64,000 bases of DNA from Loripinus fragilis (GCA_964019695.1 OZ026518.1:105992305-106056304); one strand, 5' to 3'; counted from the first letter of the stretch, positions 45,293 to 57,614 are shown. The notes: generated by a model from the sequence alone, not told the origin. Program-made: numbers and translations.

Positions 45293-46529
45293 ATCCTCTC
45301 TTACCTGTCAATTGGCATAAGTCAAAATATGTTTTAATTGTGTTTGGTCATAACAATATTTCAATAGTTTCTAAATAGTTCACTGATATTCGTCGCAGAT
45401 TTTACTAGTACATGTGTTGTTCATTATCCAATTCTAGTATCCTCATTAATATCAATGTTGTCGTCGCAGCATGATAAACTATAGTTACTTAAATGCTTAT
45501 GCTAATATAAAATCTAAGTTATAAACCTCCACTATGCGTTATATTGAAAACAGCAAATAAATAAATATAGAAAGGATAATATCAAACAAACGCTTGAATC
45601 TAAAACACTGATCACAAGACTGCACATCTACCAACTCTTTTCATTAAATGTACATATTTTCTAATATTTAAGCAAAATTTGGTCTTTCTACTCCATGGAG
45701 TAAACGGGACGCTTCGTTAGCTGGCATGGCTGCTAGAGTAAAATACTAAAATCTGCGTACCAGCCAATATGTTTATTATTCATTGCTATATAGATAATCT
45801 ACCACCTTGAATACGGTCTGATATCATGCATCAAATAATGAACTTTGCTTACAGAACTTCTAGTTGGAAAACGTCTGGCTTGCGGACAAGCAGCAATTAC
45901 TAGCATGCACAAGAAAGGTACTTTAAATATAATTTTCTTTAATTTGATGATGGAAAACTGCTGATCTCAAGAAATAAATCAACTTTATTTGAGCTGTTTC
46001 ATTCATCAACGTTCCAATTTATTGCTTAATCTGTCAGTTAATGTCATCATTTAATCTGTTTTATTCCCATAGGTTATTGAATTTTCAAATCGGCTATCCT
46101 TTGAGAAAACTGCTTTTACTGAATACGCGGACAACAATCCATGCAAAGCTCAACCTAAGTTCATCGACAGCATTTTCAGTGCCATTAAGGGCCAACTTGA
46201 CTGACTGATTAGATTGGCCTTAAACGAATGGCCTAATTGATCAGCAGAAATGTACAGCTGATCTTGGTTCTCTTACCCCTGTCTCCATTAGAATGGAGTT
46301 TTGGCGGTGACAATGTACAAACTAGTTAGCGAGAAGATTCCAAATAAGCTGTAATTTAATTGTAGGTTTCCATTACTCTCCAGAACATGTATGTCTAAGA
46401 ATCACAATTGAATTAATAATGCAAAGTAGATCTCAATTGGTTATCAAATAAAAGTTTTTTTTGTTAATTTATAGATGAACGTTTCCTGAGTAGAATTACG
46501 CGAAAAGTTCATGTACCGTTCTCATACTA
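45293..46529. other. Intergenic, no feature seen
   Basis: AT-rich; nothing recognised. Confidence 0.5.
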
Positions 46530-46765
46530 GCAAATCAAAATGTAAGTGAGTATGATAAGGAAATGAAGCAACCAATAAGGTAACTAACTGCTGCATAACA
46601 AAAACAAGGACAAAACACAACCCCCAAACAAACACTATAAAAAGTAAATAAATAAAAACAATGGAGTAGGAACAGGAAATACCAGGACCAACTCACAGCA
46701 CCACGAGGAAAAGAAACAGAAACGCAAGTAGCCACATACGAGTGTAACAGCAAGAAAACATTTAA
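46530..46765 (-). repeat. Family C-like copy, reverse
   Basis: Minus strand reads ...GTGTTTGTTTGGGGGTTGTG...TTCCTTATCATACTCACTTA, the family C right end. Diverged. Confidence 0.55.
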
Positions 46766-47413
46766 ATTAAACAAGCAGCTACTTTGACTTTAGCAAGATG
46801 ATGGCAGAACAAGAAAGATCACCAAAGACAACATTACAGAACAAGGACTCAACCCAAAATTCCTAAACCAAACACTATAATAAGCAAAATCTTAGATTGG
46901 GCAGCTGCCACTATGGGTGGGTGGGGAAGGGCTTGCATCAGTTTACTGGACAAATTTTTGCCTAGAAAGAAAAAACAATTTCAGAATCGGAAGAAACAAC
47001 AAAACTATTCTGAAATGGTTAGTAGTTTTTTAACTTTTCTGTTCTGATTGTAAGCTTCTACTATACCATTTAATATTTTGCATAGGCATGATGAACGTAC
47101 TCATACTGATGTACATGTAGTCTAAAGCTTGGATTTTGATATTGTATTCATATTCTGGTCCTTCAGGAATATTGGATTCTGACGGAAAGCAGACTACCGC
47201 TTAAGCCGTTGCTAGGGAGCATAAGAATTGTTGCACTTTCCATTTGTTCTTATTAACAGACTCAATATAACCGAGTATGTGGTTTTCTTAATTTGTAGGT
47301 TCTCGCTATTTCTGAAGGATCCGTTTTTCAGGATTATTCATAATATGCGCTTTGTCGCGACAAAACCCTATAAGGCTCAAGCTAGCCATTCACCTACAGA
47401 GACCAGATGAAAA
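46766..47413. other. Intergenic, no feature seen
   Basis: Nothing recognised. Confidence 0.5.
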
Positions 47414-47654
47414 TTGAGCCGTCACATAAGATTTCCAAAAATGTGGCATTTTTACATGAATAGACTGAGACGAGCCTGTGAAGCCTCCTTTTAAGCTTAG
47501 AAACACCAAATGCTGTTCGGTCAGTATCTTCACAGTCATAGCATATTCAAGCGACAAGCAAAGGCTCAGATCAGACTGTGCGTATGCGCAGGCTGGGCTG
47601 AGCCTTTGCTGGTCGCATATACCACATTGTTGGAAATATCATGTCATGGCTCAA
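47414..47654. mobile_element. MITE family B, copy 3
   Basis: TTGAGCCGTCACATAAGATT at the left; TTGGAAATATCATGTCATGG then CTCAA at the right. Core GTGCGTATGCGCAGGCTGGG. Confidence 0.85.
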
Positions 47655-48676
47655 ATATAGAAACGTTGTATATATTAAGTTAATTAACAGTTATTATACT
47701 TTTCATAGAGCGAATAAGAAAGGGGCTGATCAGATTCTGCGCATGATTCATGCAAGGTCAAATAGGTCAAAGGTCAAAAAGCTATCATTTAGGAAGTTTT
47801 TTTTTCATATTCTTACAGACCACCTTTGGTCAATGCTGTATCATGGAAACTTTTGTTTAAGAAATACATGTAGTAAACCTTCGTGGGAACTGACATCAAT
47901 TACAACAAATGCTTCGAAGAATCTGCATACTAAATGCCAATCGACATGGTAGTGATTTATCCACTGTTTGATACAGTCACTGGCTAAAAGTGTTAAAACA
48001 GCTAGGTATAATCTGAATGTCATCTATGTTGTATTTACACAAGCCAAAATGTTATCACTTTATATGTGATTTATTTTGGTAATATCTTGATATTTTTTTC
48101 TACAAAAGATGATGTTGCAGATGTAGATGATTTGTCATTTGCTATTTGACTGGAGGGAATCCTGTCTTCTGATTGGCCCAATTTGTCTTCATAAATCTCT
48201 ATATCTACCTGAAAACTAGTCTTAACTGGCCTACGGGTTAATATAGGATGAAAACCATCCAAAATTTGATACTTTTGACACTTTTCTTATATTACCCTCT
48301 AGAGAGCTAAAATAGCACGATGAGTATGTAATTAGCATGGACTGCATGAAATCGACATGATTTGCTGTTTCACCTCCCGACAGATAAATTAGAGACTTTT
48401 TTATGATTTCTAGCAATAGTTTTGTTTTGTTTTTTCAATTTCTTTGTTTGAATAAACAAAATCTAAAAAAAAAGTTTTATGATTTGCATTCTGCATTTAG
48501 AGAATTTATATACATTTAGAAATGCAAAATACTATATTAAAGTAATTTTGAAACAGTTACTAAAACTGGTGAGAAAGTTCTGAGGTTGAACATGACTTCA
48601 GCAATACAAATCTAGTTACAATTGTGGAAGTAGAACATTTCTATTCATACTACAAAACAGTTATTGACTTCAATTT
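47655..48676. other. Intergenic, no feature seen
   Basis: Nothing recognised. Confidence 0.5.
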
Positions 48677-48781
48677 CGAAAGACATAAGGATTTATCTAC
48701 CCTTACAGGTGATATTACCTCGGCCATGTTACCTTGGTTAATAACACTTTTTCAGGTATAGATAAATCCTCATGTCTACCT
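48677..48781. repeat. Short foldback
   Basis: GACATAAGGATTTATCTACC at the left is complementary to GATAGATAAATCCTCATGTC-like sequence at the right (TATAGATAAATCCTCATGTC), with a 60-bp loop containing a second weak pair. Small MITE remnant. Confidence 0.65.
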
Positions 48782-49197
48782 TATTGGAGTCCATAATTGT
48801 ATACATTTCACATTTTGAGTCAAACTTTGCATAATATTCTAATTATAATTCCCTGCTTTGAAAAGGTGGGGCTGTAATATATTTGCCTCGTACATGTAAT
48901 TCCTGTAATTTCTGTAATTTCAGTAATTCCATCATTCATATGTAGCTTTTCAACTCTAATCCATCTACTGTTTTACCAATCATTTTGACACTTAGCAGAT
49001 GTTTGTTATGGTCTGAAGATTTGGTTGTGATTTTGGTGTAACCTTTTCTTGATTTATTATTTTAGCTTTGGTAGCTTAAATACATTTGACTTCAAGTGAT
49101 ATCATAGTGTATAGACAGTTAGTATCTTGTCAAAAGAACTTCTCTTATAGTTTGCCAACATTCCTTTTCAAACTATGCATATGTCTTCTCTCGTATA
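48782..49197. other. Intergenic, no feature seen
   Basis: Nothing recognised. Confidence 0.5.
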
Positions 49198-49402
49198 CAG
49201 CAAACCCTGCCTTAAGCGGCCACTCAAACAGAAGACCGAAATTGGTCTTCAATACCGGTTTTCGCTTAATGCAGGTCAAAAGAATTGCAGAATGCTCCAT
49301 GAGAGCATTCTGCAATACTTTCGACCTTCATTAAGCTACCGTTTGTCTTAAAGAGCTTTGTTTTGTCTATCTTTGATTGGCCGCTAAAGACAGGTTTTAC
49401 TG
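49198..49402. mobile_element. Hairpin MITE family A, copy 4
   Basis: 205 bp; ends CAGCAAACCCTGCCTTAAGC and ...GCTAAAGACAGGTTTTACTG; TA on both sides (49196-49197, 49403-49404). Core ATTGCAGAATGCTCCATGAG with complement. Confidence 0.9.
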
Positions 49403-49560
49403 TATGTCACATTCCACGCCATAGGAAAAGTAGCATGTATGACCAGGAAATGGCACAATTACAGATCAAAGACCAACCCATGGCACCTGGAAATAGAGAC
49501 AAACAAAGACACACACATAAATACAAGAATAAAATAAAGCCATAGAAACCAACTCTCTCT

Positions 49561-49893
49561 CAGTGAAATAGTTTAATGGCTTCTAAGGGTGATGTTGGCG
49601 CGCCATGAAACCGGTTTAAGCCCTCCAGTTAAATACTTTTACTGACCGTTCCAAGGCGGTGCTTCTTCTGTAGATCATTTATTTTATTTCTGTCTTGTTT
49701 TGATATGCTTTCGTGCGCGTCTGTTTATTGATGCCTTGTGGTCACCTACTGGGAAAGGGCTGACCTCTTGGTTCTCGTTTGTGATGTCTAATTATGAAGT
49801 TGTCACTTTCCCATTGGTATCCTGGGTCAAGCGTAGTGCTTGATTGTATCGATTCCTGATCTTTCCCTTTTCTTACTTTTTCTAGTTACATGT
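49561..49893 (-). repeat. Family D, copy in reverse
   Basis: Reads GGCGCGCCATGAAACCGGTT, CCGTTCCAAGGCGGTGCTTC, TGTGGTCACCTACTGGGAAA, ATCGATTCCTGATCTTTCCC: reverse complement of the 58461-58812 copy. Confidence 0.85.
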
Positions 49894-49979
49894 ATATGAC
49901 GCACATTACCGAATAGAAGAAAGCATAATGTAACTGTTTTTACAGGCTAAGCCCAGCTGTTTAAGTTAACTGACATTTT

Positions 49980-50395
49980 ATTCCACGCGCGAATAATTGT
50001 ACTTTTCCTTAGAGTATGTCCGAATATTCCCCTAGGTCGGAAGTGAGAGGTAGTGAACATCATCTGTTTGAGATTTGTTTTAATAGTAATTTTAGTTATT
50101 TGTTACATACGTTATTCTACAGGGACAGACAATCCATAAATAATCATGTACAAACATTCTGCAAAGCTTTTATATCAGTTAATTGATACATAAGTGCTAA
50201 CATAATGGAAAAACAACCTATAGTCCATTGAGGATTTATATTTGTAAAAAATATGCTAGAAAAATTTGTGATAAGTAACACATTTTTAAAGCTGTTCATG
50301 GACGAGTCGACAGATATAAAGTGCAAATCTCTTTAAATACGAGAATAGCTGAGATGTCTGCAAAAATCCCAAAGAGGGATTAGGGTCTTATTGGC
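49980..50395. repeat. Relative of the long-arm element 2 ends
   Basis: GTCTGCAAAAATCCCAAAGA with TAAAGTGCAAATCTCTTTAA before it, and GTTACATACGTTATT at about 50102, match the arm sequences at 33.8-38.8 kb in diverged form. Confidence 0.5.
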
Positions 50396-51084
50396 ATTGA
50401 GTCTATATTGTATTCTTTATTTTATATACTACTCAAAATTTGATAAGGGTTAAAACTTTATTATGACAGTAAACTATACATGTATTTATTATAATATTCA
50501 TGTCGTCCATTAGTCCATGATTTCATTCAAGTAGCTAGAACACGTTTCACAGTGTTATTAAGTCAAATTTTGACAAATGAAGCAAATGATTGCAGCCATT
50601 TTTAGATTTAATGGGAAATCAAAATTTGCAAAAATGGACTTTCTGCAAAACAGCACCACACTTTTGTCTTTGTTTATGAATTAAACTTGGTAACACTTGG
50701 GATAAGAGTAATTCTTCATGTGCCGATTATTTTCTTTTCTTTTTGTTTTAAAAATATTATTTTTGGGTTAAAACTTTTTTCTACAAAAAATGTTTCTTAT
50801 TCTTTTTATTCTTTTTTGCAATAGAAACATCCTTTGTGTTTCCACGATTGCTACATCAAATACCGGACAAATTTCTGAATGATGGCTTGAGACTGGTTTG
50901 AAAAAAACGTGACCCTTATTAAAATGTGTGTAGTATATGTGTATCTAAATGTTTGTCTGTGCCCTTGTACGATTTCTCCTGGATGCAATAAGTTGGTCCG
51001 TGATATATAATGGTCCATTTTGATTGTTTGTTTGAATTGATGCTTTACCTCCCAGTCAACAATTTCCAATCATGATTAATAGGT
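50396..51084. other. Intergenic, no feature seen
   Basis: Nothing recognised. Confidence 0.5.
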
Positions 51085-51202
51085 TTGAACCAGTATTAAG
51101 TAGCAGATAAAGTACCTTGCTCAAGAACGCAACACAGTGACTCCGGTGAGTTTCGTACTAGCAACCCTTCAATCCCCAGTCTAACGCTCTACCCCAGCAG
51201 GC
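51085..51202 (-). mobile_element. tRNA-derived SINE, reverse
   Basis: On the minus strand: CCTGCTGGGGTAGAGCGTTA (box A-like), GGGTTGCTAGTACGAAACTC (box B-like), then CTTGAGCAAGGTACTTTATC, the conserved body block of a common invertebrate SINE type. No tail or duplication was identified. Confidence 0.65.
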
Positions 51203-51656
51203 ATATGACGTCATAACAATGTCGTATCAATGGCGATGCGACGCTTTTTTGCATTTTAGTGATCTATGCTATACACTGTCTTCACTGACATGTATAAAAT
51301 GTATGTTATAGCTCATTTCATATGAAAGTATGTTTGCCTAGTACATGTATCAACCAAATACATGTATTCTCCACATTCATTAACTGAGAGTGGACCGTAC
51401 ATCAACTAATTTTAGCCAGATACGGACCATTGCTTTTGCAGATCACAGGCTTCTGTTTTGCGGTGTTATTAAATTCTGTTATTCACAGCAATCGGCGAGA
51501 TAAAACATATCCTGTCTGGCAGCTTATGGCACAAATTGTGAAAATATGGTAGGGTTCTGCAAGAGCTGTTGATTAGTTTTATATAATAGGTGCAGTTGTG
51601 AATCATTTGAGCGTCTGCTGCAGCCATTGTATCAATTTTCTCCTCTGACTCATCTA
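51203..51656. other. Intergenic, no feature seen
   Basis: Nothing recognised. Confidence 0.5.
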
Positions 51657-51869
51657 TGTTAGACCCTAAAGGCACCGCAGACAATTTGCAGCAGACGACA
51701 ATTTCATGATGTGTTCGTTCTTTAAGAACCAGATACTGTTCGATATTTCGAGTGAATTATCTGCTGGGAGACAATTCAAATGATTGAGCATGTATTATTT
51801 TTCCCCTACAAAATGTAGAAGTTTGTCAAAATGTATTGTCTTCTGCAGTCGATGTTTGCATTTCAAGAG
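51657..51869. mobile_element. Diverged TTAA-type MITE, abutting copy 2
   Basis: CCCTAAAGGCACCGCAGACA...GCAGCAGACGACAATTTC to GTATTGTCTTCTGCAGTCGA follows the same plan as 51874-52079 but is much more diverged. Ends at the TTAA that starts the next copy. Confidence 0.6.
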
Positions 51870-51873
51870 TTAA

Positions 51874-52079
51874 CCCGTAAAGCACCAATCACGATCGCAG
51901 CAGACGACAAATTTTGCGACATCTTTTCTAATTTTCGAAAAAAGTAAGGCATGATATTTCATGAGAATCGTCTGCCAGCAGACGATTCTCATGAAATATC
52001 ATGCCTTATTTGTTATTTTTGAAAAAGCAGCAAATTTGAAATTGTCGTCTGCTACAAATTGTAGGTGGCGCTTTATGGG
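51874..52079. mobile_element. 206-bp piggyBac-like MITE, copy 2
   Basis: Same length as 30680-30885. Ends CCCGTAAAGCACCAATCACG and ...GTGGCGCTTTATGGG, TTAA on both sides (51870-51873, 52080-52083). Central arms ATGAGAATCGTCTGCCAGCA and complement are nearly exact. Confidence 0.92.
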
Positions 52080-52083
52080 TTAA

Positions 52084-53150
52084 TCGATTTCTGTCTGAAG
52101 GTGAATTATATCCCACAGTTTGGTCTTATTAAAACTCTTTTTCCAACTATTGTCGTCTACTGTTTCGAGCAAGAAAAATATTGAAGACTTACACCAAGGT
52201 ATGTGGCTTCCGAAAAGACGACCATCCATAAAGTGCTGCACCACAGTATCAGGACTAAGCACGAAACCTGCTCACACAATACGAACGACAAAAAGTAAGA
52301 AATAGCAAAACTGCGGTGCCTAAGACCAGACAGCAGTTATGAACAATTGGTGTGAGAGGGAATATATTTTACCAAGCAATCTAGAGTATGTTGTTAATAA
52401 ACATATAGGGCGTTTAGCGTGCGTAGAGGCTTCCCCCGAGAATATGTTGATCCCCATTAAATAATGGTTCTGGTATGCCCTGTTGTAGAAGAGTTTTTAA
52501 ACTACCAACTTCAAGTGTATGCAGTAGAGGTTGGAACATGGTTAACGATTTTTAATATCAATAGCTTTGCTCGGTAATTAAGAAGCTTTCTGTGAAAGTC
52601 ACCAACTTTGGAACATACTTAAAAGTATTATACTTAACTTGCCAAATCCTTAGATCAAAAGATTATTCAGTTAAAATGTTTAACAGAAGCAATATAGGCC
52701 TCCGCGACTTTAACTCATTTATGCCAAATGGAATTTTCAGACAAATATATTTCCTCTCTTTTTTTAATTTTCAAATTCTAGTAGAACTTTCTGTAAATGA
52801 ATGGTGATGACGGGGACCAGACGCAGCGTTCTGTGGCTTTTGAGCTGAGGTTGCACTGTGTGCTTAAAAATGTAAAAAAAAAACGACATAAGGTTATATG
52901 GGATAGGATAAGCTGTCGTTAGGAAGCCGTAAGATACAAGAAATTACGTTTATCATGTTTGTGTTTCTTGGGTCAAAATATATGTCAATGCAAAGATTTG
53001 TGAAATGTGTAGTTACATGTAACTCCAAATGTATTTTCTCTTACATCGATCGATGTTTTCTAAACGAAATTAATTTTTAATGCCAAGGCTGTCATGTGTT
53101 ACATTGTAATTACCAATGACTCATATTATTTCCAGTAATGACCAAAGGAC

Positions 53151-53157
<7 letters not shown>
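52084..53157. other. Intergenic, no feature seen
   Basis: Nothing recognised. Confidence 0.5.

Positions 53158-53235
<78 letters not shown>
53158..53235. repeat. (TC)n microsatellite
   Basis: About 39 uninterrupted units. Confidence 0.98.
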
Positions 53236-53239
<4 letters not shown>

Positions 53240-53444
53240 CTGGCTCATATGATAAGTACCAGTAGCTCGCGGATTATCTCATCCATTCTGTAAACTTCAT
53301 CTTATATTCTTTCATGCTTACCATTGAAATCAACGTACATGCATAGCAAAACACAAATACAACATTGGTATTTCCTCTAGTGGATATTTAAAGTCACGTT
53401 ATATGTGTACAATGTTGACAAAGCCATGAAGCGTTTCATTTAAA

Positions 53445-54160
53445 ATTTGTTAGACACATTCACATTCCCATAGAAGATGTTCGATAGTTTCGTCTGTTTT
53501 GGTGCATAATGTACATTTTGGGTCTCCCAATGAGTTTAATTTTGTATAATAAAGCGTTTGTTGCTAAAATTTTATGCTTAATTCTGCTTTGGAACCATTG
53601 AACTGTACTGTCTTTGGCGATTTGAAATGGGTAAGACAATATGTTCCCAACTCGTCTTCTTCAAAGTTATATTTTTTATTCCAAGAGATTTTTCAGGTGG
53701 AAATGTCTGTTGTTTTTTTAGTAGATGTACATGCCTTGTGCTCCTTTTTTACTTTTTAGATATACAGTGTATTTGGATTGAAAATGGTTTGATAGGATTT
53801 ACTTCTTTATGGCGTATGTTAGCTAGATTAAAAAGGTTTTCTTCCAGGCGAAAATTGATCTTACCAGACCTGAATATTGTAGAATATTAATTGTGACATT
53901 ATATGTTGCCTTTAGTTCATCATATGTTTAAACACTACCATCGTTGTTTGTGAGATCGTTGATGAATTAAATGCCTTTTTCAAACCATGATTTAAAATAC
54001 ACAGTTTTATCTCCTATTTTGATGTTTTCATTGGAGAAAATTGGAATGGTTTGGAATTGTTGTATCTCTGTTGGCGTGTTCTTTGTTGCTATTTGTATAT
54101 GCCTAAAGTTTTGCAGAATCCAGTGCAAGCTAAATATCTGCATTTCAACCCTTAAATGAT
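53445..54160 (-). pseudogene. LINE ORF2 C-terminal remnant, reverse
   Basis: Minus-strand pieces in order: SLHWILQNFRHIQIA, QFQTIPIFSNENIKIGDKTV, FKSWFEKGI stop FINDLTNNDG, YDELKATYNVTINILQYSGL, WFQSRIKHKILATNALLYK, and finally CTLCTKTDETIEHLLWECEC. The last is the Cys-His cluster (C-x2-C-x8-H-x4-C) found after the reverse transcriptase domain in L1/Tx1-like LINEs, and the W..N.NI.I and GI..I.DL strings are typical of the same region. Several stops and frame changes, so inactive. Confidence 0.8.
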
Positions 54161-54628
54161 TTCATATGACGGCAATAGTTCCAGCAAATGTTACGTTTTT
54201 AATTTGTATGGGAAAAAAACAATTTTTTATCAATTTGCCACATATATGGCATGTAATTTACCTTGTCACTCATGAAATCTACATTTTTACCTCACTCGAT
54301 GACAAAGATTTCACACTTATGACCAAGAAAACCTTATTATTTTAGGTTATATATAATTATTATAAAATATCTCGTATATTTTAAAAATAAGACATGTGGA
54401 TTAAGAAGTTTACCTTACATTATTTAAAATATACATTTATCATATCGGCTGAGAAATACAATATATCTAGCATGTTATTAAGATGCTTTTTGTATATCAT
54501 ATTCCAGAAGTAGCTAGAATATAACATACAATGTATCAATTGTTCTCAATAAACAGTTAACATTTTGTCATCAACACTTAGAATCGTTTAGGCCGAAAAG
54601 AAATTAAATTCCTTATCTTGTTTGAACC

Positions 54629-54635
<7 letters not shown>
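54161..54635. other. Intergenic, no feature seen
   Basis: Very AT-rich; nothing recognised. Confidence 0.5.

Positions 54636-54670
<35 letters not shown>
54636..54670. repeat. (CT)n microsatellite
   Basis: About 17 units preceded by an interrupted CTCTCTGT stretch. Confidence 0.95.
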
Positions 54671-54673
<3 letters not shown>

Positions 54674-55434
54674 CAGATGTACAGCCTGAATCATCAGCAT
54701 GCAGTAATTTTATAATTTTCTCTGCAGATTTGACAGACTAAAAGTGCTGTGTTGGAAGCCATTTATATTATTTTGACTAACCTTGAAAACACCAATCAGA
54801 CTAAAGCGGACGTCGCTCGTATGATACATTTTTTCTGTTTTGGGCCAAAATAAAGCTTATAGGAATCCTTATTTGCCCTGGAAAGATCTTATTTCATTCC
54901 AAAATAACGTTTGCTGCAAATACTGTGGCGCTTCAAGGGCTTAGCTCTTTGAGAAAATTGGTTCTTAACCCGAAAATGGAAGCATTTACATTGATTTACG
55001 ACTCTAGCTTAAATAATTCTATCTGGAACGTTTCTCAACACAAGATTTATGGTAGATTTTAGATCTTTAATATCTGAGGCAGCTCATGAAATTTAGGTCC
55101 TTATCGCATATATGCGTAAAGTCAATCTGATAGCTACCTAGTTTAGCTAGGAGCCTTAAATTTGGTCTGTGCCTTCAACTGTTCTAGCTTTACGTGAACG
55201 AGAAGCAAAGGCTCTGGTGAGACTGTTGGGACGAACGGGTTCGTCTTAGCCATCGCAGATAGTATAAGCGATAAGTGTCAAAACCTCATGCGCTGGTTAA
55301 TTTGTTAAAATGCTCATTAAAGCTATCTCAAGACACATCAAATGAGCTCCTGAACACATGTTTCTTGGAGGAGAAGACACATGTATACTGAAAAATAAGA
55401 CACTTTTATGTATAATGAATACTTTCTTTAGAGA
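54671..55434. other. Intergenic or intron, no feature seen
   Basis: A fragment GCTGCAAATACTGTGGCGCTTCAAGGG near 54912 recalls the right end of the TTAA-type MITE. GGCTCTGGTGAGACTG at 55210 recalls the 18032 palindrome arm. Confidence 0.45.
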
Positions 55435-55521
55435 TTTTTTCTACTTTTACTATTTTTGGTGCAAAATATATGGTCCGATTTTTTCTACTTTTACTATTTT
55501 TGGTGCAAAATATATGGTCCG
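55435..55521 (+). repeat. 44-bp tandem duplication
   Basis: CTACTTTTACTATTTTTGGT...ATATGGTCCG occurs at 55441 and again at 55485 with no difference over the core. Confidence 0.95.
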
Positions 55522-56334
55522 TTTTGTAAATCTGTTTATTTTAAGTGAGTTAAAGCTGTTTTATAGACAAAACCCTAACATGCACATGTATATTGGGAAA
55601 TAGATCATAAAACATAATTTCTTAAACCTCAATTGAAAATGACCAATTTCAGCTGGGAAATATCGTTGAACAAAAATAGGTTATTCTTTTATAGAGAGGA
55701 CAGTGTTTTCAAAGAAAAATAAGAACAATGAATTGGCAAAACTAACAAAATGAGTGTGCAACGAGCGATGATTCAGATCAGCATATGGGCATTCGCCTAG
55801 TCTAATCAGACCGTTAACTGTTCGTTCATTGTGTAACCAAGGGCATAAGCTTTCTTCATGTGGACAGTGAAGACTCTAATCAGGCTGAGGTGATTCCTAG
55901 GCTGGTATGAGTCTTCTCATGACGCAGTCACATTGCTGATTTTCTCATGATATGACTTATATCTTATCTCAAATTTGTCCAAGAAAACAGATTACTTACG
56001 ATGACGATTTTCTGGGCAATAAACAAATGGAAGTAGGGACCACATTCAATAGCGTAGCCAGAACGCACATCAAAGGGAGACTACTGGATCAAGCAATGAT
56101 TCTCTTCAATTGCGTCCCTTTTCAAAATAGAAACTTCTCTTAATGGAAAGAATTTGCTCCCAGAGGGAGCGAATTCTTTCCTTTATAAGCAGTTCCTTAT
56201 AGTATTGAAAATCACTTGTATCACATTAAGTGACCTCCCTTGAATGTTATTTTGTATTACGCACGTGCGTAACCTGCGTATTGGAAGCTACGCCAATGGA
56301 CATTGACTAACGTGTTCTCTCCTTTATCTTGCAG
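55522..56334 (+). other. Probable intron upstream of Syd-1-like exon
   Basis: No coding motif. It ends in a good acceptor: CTCTCCTTTATCTTGCAG at 56317-56334. Confidence 0.6.
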
Positions 56335-57474
56335 GTCACTATACATCATATCCACGAGCGGAAGGATACTATTCGGACGAGTACGGTACTATATATTCAT
56401 CACCTTCATCCGCGGCAATAACAAAGTCCTTATCACCAGTTCCAATCAGAAAGGCAGCAGCAACACAGACTCCCGCCCACGTGAAATTGTTACGAAAACA
56501 CAGTGCCGACTGTTTGCTATCGTACCGAACATATCAAATGGAATCCCCCTATAGCACCCCTGTTTCTCAGGAATCTAGATATTCCGCGGCACCTCATATA
56601 CATTCCTCTTCAACGAAGGGGCAAAAAGAGCCCTCTAATCAAACCGCTACTACCTCTACCGCCACGCCAGTGGTGGAAAGATCAAAATCGGTTGACACAA
56701 ACGGTAGAGCAATCACTCGCAGCTCAGCTTCCAGATTTAGGGATCTACAGTTGGCTAAACGACCACTGCAGATTCCATATGGTGAGTTCGATTGCTACAA
56801 AGTGGACGTTCGTAAAAGAATGGAATTTATTCGGATAAACGGGTATGACGGTGCACTTGCTGTACATGTTCTATGCGGGCAGGGCTTGAAATCAACCAAA
56901 ATGACTCTTCGGGATTTATATTGTGTGATCTCAGTTGACTCCTTCAACAAAGCCAGAACTATGATAAGGACCGGTGCTGTTAACTTTGACTGGGATGAAG
57001 CATTCGAAATAGAGCTTGAAGATGCAAAAGATGTTTCATTCCTTATATATAACTGGGATCCTAATTTTAAACATAGGTTGTGTTTTCATGGTTCCATTTT
57101 AATACCGGGCTTTCTTGAGCCAAGTCGCAAAAAGAATGTCGCTCTTAAAATGGAACCCAAGGGTTTATTATACTTAACTCTTCTTTATAAGGAGCCCAAA
57201 GTGTTTTTACAACGATCTCCATCCACTAGGAAAGATGGTTTATTCGGAGTAGATTTAGACACAGTGATAAAACGTGAAAATTCGGGGCTTAGTGTCCCAC
57301 TCTTGGTTGTGAAATGTGTAGCGGAAGTAGAAAGGCGGGGTTTAGATGTAGTTGGAATATATCGGCTATGTTCCTCAGCAAGAAGAAAAGCTCAACTCAG
57401 AGAGGTGTTCGAGAAGCATTCCATGAGCGTCGATTTGTCACCAGAAAATGTTTCCGATATACATGTCGTTACAG
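56335..57474 (+). CDS. syd-1: Internal exon of a Syd-1/SYDE-type Rho GTPase-activating protein
   Basis: One exon of 1140 bp, open throughout (379 whole codons), bounded by an acceptor AG at 56333-56334 and donor GTAATG at 57475; both junctions are phase 1. The first 160 residues are low-complexity (Ser, Pro, Tyr, Thr rich). Residues about 162-265 form a C2 domain (begins MEFIRINGYDGALAVHVLCG, ends near HGSILIPGFL). RhoGAP starts about residue 303 (FGVDLDTVIKREN) and includes the arginine finger in VVGIYRLCSS (Arg codon 57363); it is cut at DIHVVT, so the next exon supplies the rest. C2 directly before RhoGAP is the signature of Syd-1 (worm), RhoGAP100F (fly) and SYDE1/2 (vertebrates), which organise presynaptic active zones and stimulate GTP hydrolysis by Rho-family GTPases. 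No other exon was found in the window. Confidence 0.88.
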
Positions 57475-57514
57475 GTAATGTTAACCTTTTGTATACTTTA
57501 AGAATCTATCATGA

Positions 57515-57614
57515 GTGTGAGGGTGGGATAGAAAAATCCGTCTCGAGGATCATCGATTGCCATCACGAGCGATGGAAATCGGTGATCGCGAGGGACGGAT
57601 TTTTCTTTCTCACA
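57515..57614. repeat. Hairpin repeat family F, copy 2
   Basis: GTGTGAGGGTGGGATAGAAA at the left and GCGAGGGACGGATTTTTCTT at the right; sits 40 bases after the exon's splice donor. Confidence 0.85.

Noticed and set aside
51148..51202. A functional tRNA gene
   Set aside because: Only box-like pieces are present, without a full cloverleaf, and they continue into a SINE body.
55952..56143. 63-codon open frame just before the Syd-1-like exon as an upstream exon
   Set aside because: No domain motif, no convincing donor near its end, and it is not in a continuous coding context.
56503..56838. 111-codon open frame overlapping the Syd-1-like exon
   Set aside because: Shadow of the real frame; no motif and it ends inside the exon.
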